Shown here: piece by piece, positions 59,704 through 64,000 of the stretch
Numbering within the stretch: the first letter of the stretch is position 1
Layout of the letters: each line of letters starts with the position of its first letter
Source: Actinoallomurus oryzae
Lineage (GTDB): Bacteria; Actinomycetota; Actinomycetes; Streptosporangiales; Streptosporangiaceae
DNA: 64,000 bases
NCBI RefSeq assembly: GCF_039541955.1
Contig: NZ_BAABHF010000015.1
Location: 323,684 to 387,683 of the forward strand
Reading direction: 5' to 3'
The notes under the pieces: model-generated
What the model saw: the letters and a program-made list of their open reading frames with translations, nothing else
What the model was told of the DNA's origin: nothing
The model's database searches: none
Made by a program: the position numbers and the translations under genes

Positions 59704-59723
59704 CGGACCGGCCGGTGAGCCGG
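59695..59723. terminator. Strong hairpin downstream of the serine hydrolase gene
   Basis: Perfect 12-bp arms CCGGCTCACCGG/CCGGTGAGCCGG with a 5-bp loop, 11 bp after the stop of the minus-strand serine hydrolase gene. It coincides with the upstream end of the P450 remnant. Confidence 0.75.
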
Positions 59724-59734
59724 ATGCCGACGGC

Positions 59735-61120
59735 CTACCGCAGTGGTCCGGTTCGCGGGTGCACCCGGCAGTTCGTGTGCAGGTACCGGGCGGTCCCGTC
59801 CGCGAAGTCGTAGATCGCGACCGTCCGGGGGTCCTCCAGGGAGTCCGCCGGCCGCATCAGGAAGTGCGTCTCGCTCACGGGGAGCAGCTCGTACCTGACG
59901 CGGTCGGGTCTTCGGAGAATCTGCGCCTGCACGGGGTCGATGACCAGGGTCAGGTACGGCTTTCCGCCTTCGGCCGACACCTCGTACCGCGCGCCGGGCC
60001 GCTCGTACACGCCCTCGTACCTGGACGGGTCGAGGTTCAGCGTCGCGTCCGGTGCCGGCGGGTCCGGGACGGTGACCGTGCCGAGGTCGGCCAGGATCTC
60101 GTTGAAGACCGTGCGGTAGAAGCTTTCGCGCGGACCGCCGTTGGTCAGCATCACGATGGCGGTGTTCGAGCTCGGCAGCACTCTCAGCCGGGCGTTCTCG
60201 CCGATCGTGCTGCCGTCGCTCGCGTAGACGGTTTCGCCGTGCCAGTCGCACACGATGAGCCCGAGCGCCCATTCCGGCCCGAACATGTACGGATCCGGTA
60301 CGGGCACCCGCGACCGCATCATCTCCTCGATGCCTTCGGCCGAGATGACCCGCTTTCCGTTCGGCGCCGTGCCCGCGTTGAGGAGGACGTGCGCCAGCGC
60401 CAGCACCTCGCGGGTCGTCGAGGTGATGTTGCCACCGGGGCCGAAGGCGCGCGGCAGATGGTCCACCGGCGGGACGAAGGGGCCCTCCTCCCGGGAACGG
60501 ATCAGGTGCCCGGTCGCGGCCCGGGTTCGGTCCACCTGCTCGTGCCGGCTGTTCGTGTCGCTCAGGCCCATGGGATCGAAGAGCCGGTCCCGCATGAGGT
60601 CGTCCCAGCGCTTGCCGTCGTGCACCTCCAGGATGCGCGCGAGAATCGCGTAACCCAGCGCGGCGCTGTACCCGTGGGTGTGGCCGACCGGGAAGACCTG
60701 GGGCGCGTCGGCGATGTTCGCGACCATGCGCTCGTAGACGTCCTCGTCCTCGCCGGGGTCGCCGTAGGCCTCCTCGACGCCGCCGGTGTGGTAGAGCAGA
60801 TGACGAGGGGTGATCGTGGCGCTCGCCTCGGCATCGGCCACCGTGAAACCCGGCAGATGGGTCCGCACCGGCGCGTCCAGATCGACCTTCCCCTCGTCGG
60901 CGAGCTGCAGGAAGGCCAGCGCCGTCCAGGTCTTGGTCATCGAGCCGCACTGGTAGACGGTGTCCGTCGTCGCCGGTTCACCGGTCCGTACGTCTTTGAC
61001 GCCGACGGCGAGTTCGGCGAGCTCTCCGTCGTGGAGTACGCCGATCGCGGCGCTCGGGATCCCGTACTCCGCCAACAGCTCGGCGACCCGGGCGTGAATA
61101 CGTGGCGCGTCGAACCTCAC
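59735..61120 (-). CDS. Class C beta-lactamase-like serine hydrolase
   Basis: GTG 61120 overlaps the stop of the small gene upstream (GTGA). The 461-aa protein has the SxxK nucleophile motif Ser60-Met-Thr-Lys63 (YQCGSMTKTWTALAFLQL), HLLYHTGGVEEAYG, and a second motif Tyr151-Ser-Ala in HGYSAALGY where the usual form is Tyr-x-Asn. A C-terminal beta domain (about 355-460, LDPSRYEGVYERPGARYEVS) follows. It has no signal peptide and so is probably cytoplasmic, which argues against an antibiotic-resistance role. The family also includes esterases, D-amino-acid amidases and peptidases. It forms a two-gene operon divergent from the regulator at 61553. Confidence 0.88.
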   Translation of the reverse strand: MRFDAPRIHARVAELLAEYGIPSAAIGVLHDGELAELAVGVKDVRTGEPATTDTVYQCGSMTKTWTALAFLQLADEGKVDLDAPVRTHLPGFTVADAEASATITPRHLLYHTGGVEEAYGDPGEDEDVYERMVANIADAPQVFPVGHTHGYSAALGYAILARILEVHDGKRWDDLMRDRLFDPMGLSDTNSRHEQVDRTRAATGHLIRSREEGPFVPPVDHLPRAFGPGGNITSTTREVLALAHVLLNAGTAPNGKRVISAEGIEEMMRSRVPVPDPYMFGPEWALGLIVCDWHGETVYASDGSTIGENARLRVLPSSNTAIVMLTNGGPRESFYRTVFNEILADLGTVTVPDPPAPDATLNLDPSRYEGVYERPGARYEVSAEGGKPYLTLVIDPVQAQILRRPDRVRYELLPVSETHFLMRPADSLEDPRTVAIYDFADGTARYLHTNCRVHPRTGPLR

Positions 61121-61377
61121 CGCGGGAGACCGACCGCGTTCGGGGCGTCCGCTTCGAAGAACTCGGTCGTGGCGTGGGCGCCGGCATGGGCCTCGAAGAA
61201 GTCCCGGACACCGTCGATGGAGTCGTGGCTGATGATGTTCACCGCCTTGGCCCCGTCCTTGCTCGCGACCGCCACCTTCCAGGCGGCGCCCTCGGGGAGC
61301 TTGGCGTGTGCCCTCTTCAGGCCATTCCAGAATCCGTCCTGATCCGAGACGGTCGACACGGCCATCACGTACATCAT
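61117..61377 (-). CDS. Small conserved hypothetical protein, ferredoxin-like/ABM-type fold candidate
   Basis: ATG 61377 has GGAGGAG 4 bp upstream. The 86-aa acidic protein (MYVMAVSTVSDQDGFWNGLKRAHAKLPEGAAWKVAVAS...VNIISHDSIDGVRDFFEAHAG) has the beta-alpha-beta-beta spacing of small dimeric alpha+beta barrel proteins, but I do not recognise a named family. It precedes and overlaps the serine hydrolase gene and is probably translated with it. Confidence 0.7.
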   Translation of the reverse strand: MMYVMAVSTVSDQDGFWNGLKRAHAKLPEGAAWKVAVASKDGAKAVNIISHDSIDGVRDFFEAHAGAHATTEFFEADAPNAVGLPR

Positions 61378-61409
61378 GGTCTCCTCCATTTCAGACTGCG
61401 AAAAAGCTA

Positions 61410-61520
61410 CGTTGCGTTTCATAAGGTGTCAACGGAATGTCTGTGGAATGCCCAGCTGAAATGGCAATCGTTGCAACAGAACTGTGAATGAATGCAACTG
61501 TCTCGGCCGATTCGTTGCAA
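61410..61520. promoter_or_regulatory. Cluster of GTTGCA boxes in a divergent promoter region
   Basis: GTTGCG at 61411, palindromic GTTGCAAC at 61470-61477, TGCAAC at 61493-61498 and GTTGCAA at 61514-61520 lie between the small-protein/serine-hydrolase operon and the divergent regulator gene. The alternating orientation suggests a multi-site operator for the adjacent regulator. Confidence 0.5.
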
Positions 61521-61552
61521 GTACTGTTGATGAACGCAAGGGAGGGGTGCCG

Positions 61553-62482
61553 GTGCCCGGAGGCAGACTGACCCAGGAGGACCGCCGGCGGATCGCGGTG
61601 TTGCTGGAGGACGGACTCGGGTACGCCGAGATCGGCCGGCAGCTCGGCCGGCCGACTTCCACGGTCAGCCGCGAGGTCGCCCGCAACGGCACACCCGGCG
61701 ACTACCAGGCCGCCCGCGCGCAGGAGGTCGCCGACCGGCGCGCACGCCGGCGCAAGCCGCCCCGGCCCGCCGGGCCGGCGGCCGACGGGCGGCCGGCCGA
61801 GGAGGTACGCGCGTTCGTCGACCGGCTGGCGACGCTGCTGGCCGCGACGGGTCTGCCCGGCATGACCGCCCGGGTGTTCGTCTGCCTGCTCACCGCCGAC
61901 GCCGGCGGCCTGACGGCCGCCGATCTCGTCCGTCGGCTCCAGGTCAGCCCCGCATCGGTGTCGAAGTCCATCGGCTCTCTCGAAGCCCTGGACCTGGTCG
62001 TCCGCCGGCCGGACCCCGGCACTCGCCGCGAGCGGTACCTCATCGACGAGGACGTCTGGCTCCGGGCGTGGCAGACCGACACCGGCGCGCACGGCGAGGT
62101 CGCGGCGGCGGCGCGGCGAGGCGTCGAGATCTTCGGCGCCGGCACGGCCGCCGGTGCCCGGCTCGGCAGGATGGGCCAGTTCTTCGGCCGGCTCAGTGAG
62201 CAGATGAGCGGCAGCGCCCTCGCCGAGCCCAGCGTCTACGACGGGCTCACCGTGCTCGCCGCCCTCGTGCACGCCGGCCGGCCGCTCACCGCGGACGCGC
62301 TGGCCACCGCGCTCGGCTGGGCCCCCGACCGGGTGGCCACCGCCCTGGACGCGATCCGGCGGCGGCCGGCCATCGCCGATCCGCTGGTCCTGCGAGCCGT
62401 CGCGGACCGGACGTACACCCTGACCGCCAGGCCGGACCGGTTGAGCCCGGCGCAACGCACGGCACTCGATCGCCCCGGCTGA
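61553..62482 (+). CDS. Transcriptional regulator with IS30-type HTH and MarR-like winged helix
   Basis: Start GTG 61553 is chosen because GGAGG ends 8 bp upstream. The 309-aa protein begins with a helix-turn-helix like that at the front of IS30 transposases (RLTQEDRRRIAVLLEDGLGY, AEIGRQLGRPTSTVSREVARNG), but no transposase catalytic domain follows. Instead there is a MarR/GbsR-type winged helix (MTARVFVCLLTADAGGLTAADLVRRLQVSPASVSKSIGSLEALDLVVRR) and a C-terminal region with a further winged-helix-like repeat (LAALVHAGRPLTADALATALGW). The GTTGCA boxes upstream are its probable sites. It likely controls the divergent serine-hydrolase operon. Confidence 0.8.
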   Translation: MPGGRLTQEDRRRIAVLLEDGLGYAEIGRQLGRPTSTVSREVARNGTPGDYQAARAQEVADRRARRRKPPRPAGPAADGRPAEEVRAFVDRLATLLAATGLPGMTARVFVCLLTADAGGLTAADLVRRLQVSPASVSKSIGSLEALDLVVRRPDPGTRRERYLIDEDVWLRAWQTDTGAHGEVAAAARRGVEIFGAGTAAGARLGRMGQFFGRLSEQMSGSALAEPSVYDGLTVLAALVHAGRPLTADALATALGWAPDRVATALDAIRRRPAIADPLVLRAVADRTYTLTARPDRLSPAQRTALDRPG

Positions 62483-62499
62483 AGGCCGGTGCGGTCGTC

Positions 62500-63849
62500 T
62501 CAGGCATGGCCGCCCGGCTGCGAACCGGACACTCCGGCGGGGGACGGGACGCCCGCGACCGGCGCCGCGCGGTGGCCGAGCGTGGCCGTGGCCTGCTCGG
62601 CGTCGAAGTCGTTCTCCCACTTGCCGACGACGATGGCCGCCACCGCGTTGCCCAGCACGTTGATGAACACGCGGCCCTCATTGAGGATGCGGTCGATGCC
62701 GACGATGAGCGCGAGCGCGGCGAGGGGAACGTGCCCGAAGGCGGTGATGCTGCTCGCCAGCACGACGAACGCGCCGCCGGCGACACCCGCGGTTCCCTTG
62801 CTGGTCAGCATCATGATGCCGACCATGACGAGTTGCTGCTGCCAGGACAGGTGCACGTCGACGGCCTCCGCCACGAACAGCGAGCCCATCGTGAGGTACA
62901 CGGCCGAGCCGTCCAGGTTGAAGGAGAATCCCGCCGGGATCGTGATGCCGACGACCGTACGGCCGACGCCGAGGCGTTCGAGCTTGGCGACCACCTGCGG
63001 CAGCACGGACTCGCTCGAACAGGTGCTCAGCACGATCAGCAGCTCGTCCTTCAGGTAGCGCATCAGCGGGAGGAGGCGCAGCTTGCAGGCCCGCATGATC
63101 CCGCCGAGGACCACGACGATGTACAGGACGCACGTCCCGGCGAACACGAGGATGAGGTAGCCGAGCTGCTTCAGGCTGGACACCCCGTACGTGCTGACGA
63201 CGGCGGCGAGGGCGCCGAACGTGCCGAACGGCGCGGTCCTCATGATCCACGACACGATGCGGAAGACGACGTCGGACAGGCTCTGGATGCCCCGGGCGAG
63301 CGGCTCGACGCGCGCGCCGCCGAGGTTCAGGGCGAAGCCGAAGACGATCGAGATGAACAGCGTCGCGACGATGTTGTCGCTGGTGAAGGCGCTGAACATC
63401 GTGTCCGGGATGATGGAGGACACGAAGGCGGTGAAGCTGGTGGCGTCGGAGGAGGTCTTCGGTACGGCGCCGGCGTCCAGGCTGTGCGGGTCGATGTGCA
63501 TTCCGGCGCCCAGCCGGAACACATTGGCCACCACGAGCCCGATCAGCATGGAGACGAGCGAGAAGACGACGAAGTAGCCGATCGCCTTGACGCCGATCCG
63601 CCCGACGCGCCGCACGTTGTCCATGGCGGCGATGCCCGTGGTGACGACGCAGAAGATGACCGGCGCGACGATCATCTTGACGAGGGCGATGAACCAGTCG
63701 CTGAGCGGCTGCATCGCGCGGCCGAAGCCCGGGAACAGCAGGCCCACCGCGATGCCGAGGATCGCGGCGATGATCACCTGCACCCACAGTTCCCGGAGAA
63801 GGCGGAGTCCGGGCCGTGTCCGCTGCTGGTCGGTGGTTGATCGTGACAT
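62500..63849 (-). CDS. DctA-type dicarboxylate:cation symporter
   Basis: ATG 63849 (AAGGAGA 4 bp upstream). The 449-aa protein has the SLC1/DAACS fold: about eight transmembrane helices, the first being ELWVQVIIAAILGIAVGLLFPG. The Ser-rich hairpin is IVLSTCSSESVLPQV, TM7 has GFSFNLDGSAVYLTMG and hairpin 2 is SKGTAGVAGGAFVVLAS. These are the substrate- and Na+/H+-binding elements that take up C4-dicarboxylates. It ends in a Pro/Gly-rich tail. It is convergent with the regulator gene and has no visible two-component partner. The last 151 bp of the window, upstream of it, show no gene. Confidence 0.92.
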   Translation of the reverse strand: MSRSTTDQQRTRPGLRLLRELWVQVIIAAILGIAVGLLFPGFGRAMQPLSDWFIALVKMIVAPVIFCVVTTGIAAMDNVRRVGRIGVKAIGYFVVFSLVSMLIGLVVANVFRLGAGMHIDPHSLDAGAVPKTSSDATSFTAFVSSIIPDTMFSAFTSDNIVATLFISIVFGFALNLGGARVEPLARGIQSLSDVVFRIVSWIMRTAPFGTFGALAAVVSTYGVSSLKQLGYLILVFAGTCVLYIVVVLGGIMRACKLRLLPLMRYLKDELLIVLSTCSSESVLPQVVAKLERLGVGRTVVGITIPAGFSFNLDGSAVYLTMGSLFVAEAVDVHLSWQQQLVMVGIMMLTSKGTAGVAGGAFVVLASSITAFGHVPLAALALIVGIDRILNEGRVFINVLGNAVAAIVVGKWENDFDAEQATATLGHRAAPVAGVPSPAGVSGSQPGGHA

Positions 63850-64000
63850 GCGGTCTCCTTGGACGCCGTCCTCGGGGTGGGTGAAGATGTCCATCGCCGC
63901 GTGCGCCGTCCGTCGGGCGGCTGCACTCCGCGCCGTACGCCCGGATGCTCCTATGGATGTCAAGCCGCTGAAGGCGTGAGGTCGGTTGAGGCCGGCGGGC

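Overview
The window is 64 kb of uniformly GC-rich DNA with strong third-position GC bias, GTG/TTG starts, AAGGAGG-type ribosome binding sites, many overlapping stop/start pairs and a very large number of twin-arginine (Tat) signal peptides. This is a filamentous actinomycete, most likely of the Streptosporangiales type (inference from style only; no rRNA or marker gene is present). I see no tRNA, rRNA, CRISPR array, intact insertion sequence or prophage.

Layout. (1) 1-6148, plus strand: end of a secreted-glycosidase operon (six-hairpin glycosidase, GH28, DUF1593, GH43). (2) 6169-13493, minus strand: a seven-gene acid-sugar catabolic operon, read in the order aldo/keto reductase, D-apionate-lactonase-like protein, D-2-hydroxyacid dehydrogenase, HpcH/HpaI aldolase, VOC protein, DUF1537 acid-sugar kinase and FadR-type GntR regulator. 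Two of its junctions carry tandem repeats that encode chains of tiny, translationally coupled ORFs. (3) 13675-23587, plus strand: the divergent partner operon with GH78 alpha-L-rhamnosidase, a sugar ABC importer (binding protein and two permeases), SDR, carboxymuconolactone-decarboxylase-like protein, a split Tm-1 pair (UPF0261 plus TIM-barrel) and two cupins. A perfect 22-bp palindrome containing the -35 boxes of both divergent promoters lies between (2) and (3). (4) 23698-31338: a GH63-like enzyme, a Tat-exported BBE-type FAD oxidase and a giant HEAT-like protein. (5) 31492-48216: a second pectin block with an orphan sugar-binding protein, an SGNH-esterase/pectin-methylesterase fusion, an alpha/beta hydrolase, a GH106-like rhamnosidase, a GH2-LamG enzyme, a LacI regulator and a second GH28. 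Four copies of the operator GGAAAAGGTTTTCC (one with a single change) tie these genes into one LacI regulon. (6) 48340-52838: unrelated housekeeping/accessory pairs (CGNR regulator with EamA exporter and an amidase lacking its nucleophile; TetR with an MpaB-like protein). (7) 53001-59458: a truncated GH31 gene, a GH20 enzyme and a GH141-like beta-helix enzyme. (8) 59493-64000: a cytochrome P450 remnant, a class C beta-lactamase-like serine hydrolase with a small partner, an unusual IS30-HTH/MarR-type regulator and a DctA-type symporter.

How it fits together. GH28, pectin methylesterase/acetylesterase, GH78, GH106, GH2, GH43 and GH141-like enzymes are the toolset expected for rhamnogalacturonan and possibly rhamnogalacturonan-II. 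Sugars released outside would enter through the ABC importer. The GntR-controlled divergent operons would then oxidise an aldose to a lactone, hydrolyse it, oxidise, phosphorylate and cleave it. The lactonase resembles D-apionate lactonase and apiose occurs in rhamnogalacturonan-II, so an apiose (or rhamnose) acid-sugar route is a reasonable hypothesis. The set matches no described pathway that I know in full, because no dedicated apionate oxidoisomerase, RuBisCO-like protein, PdxA2 or OtnC partner is present.
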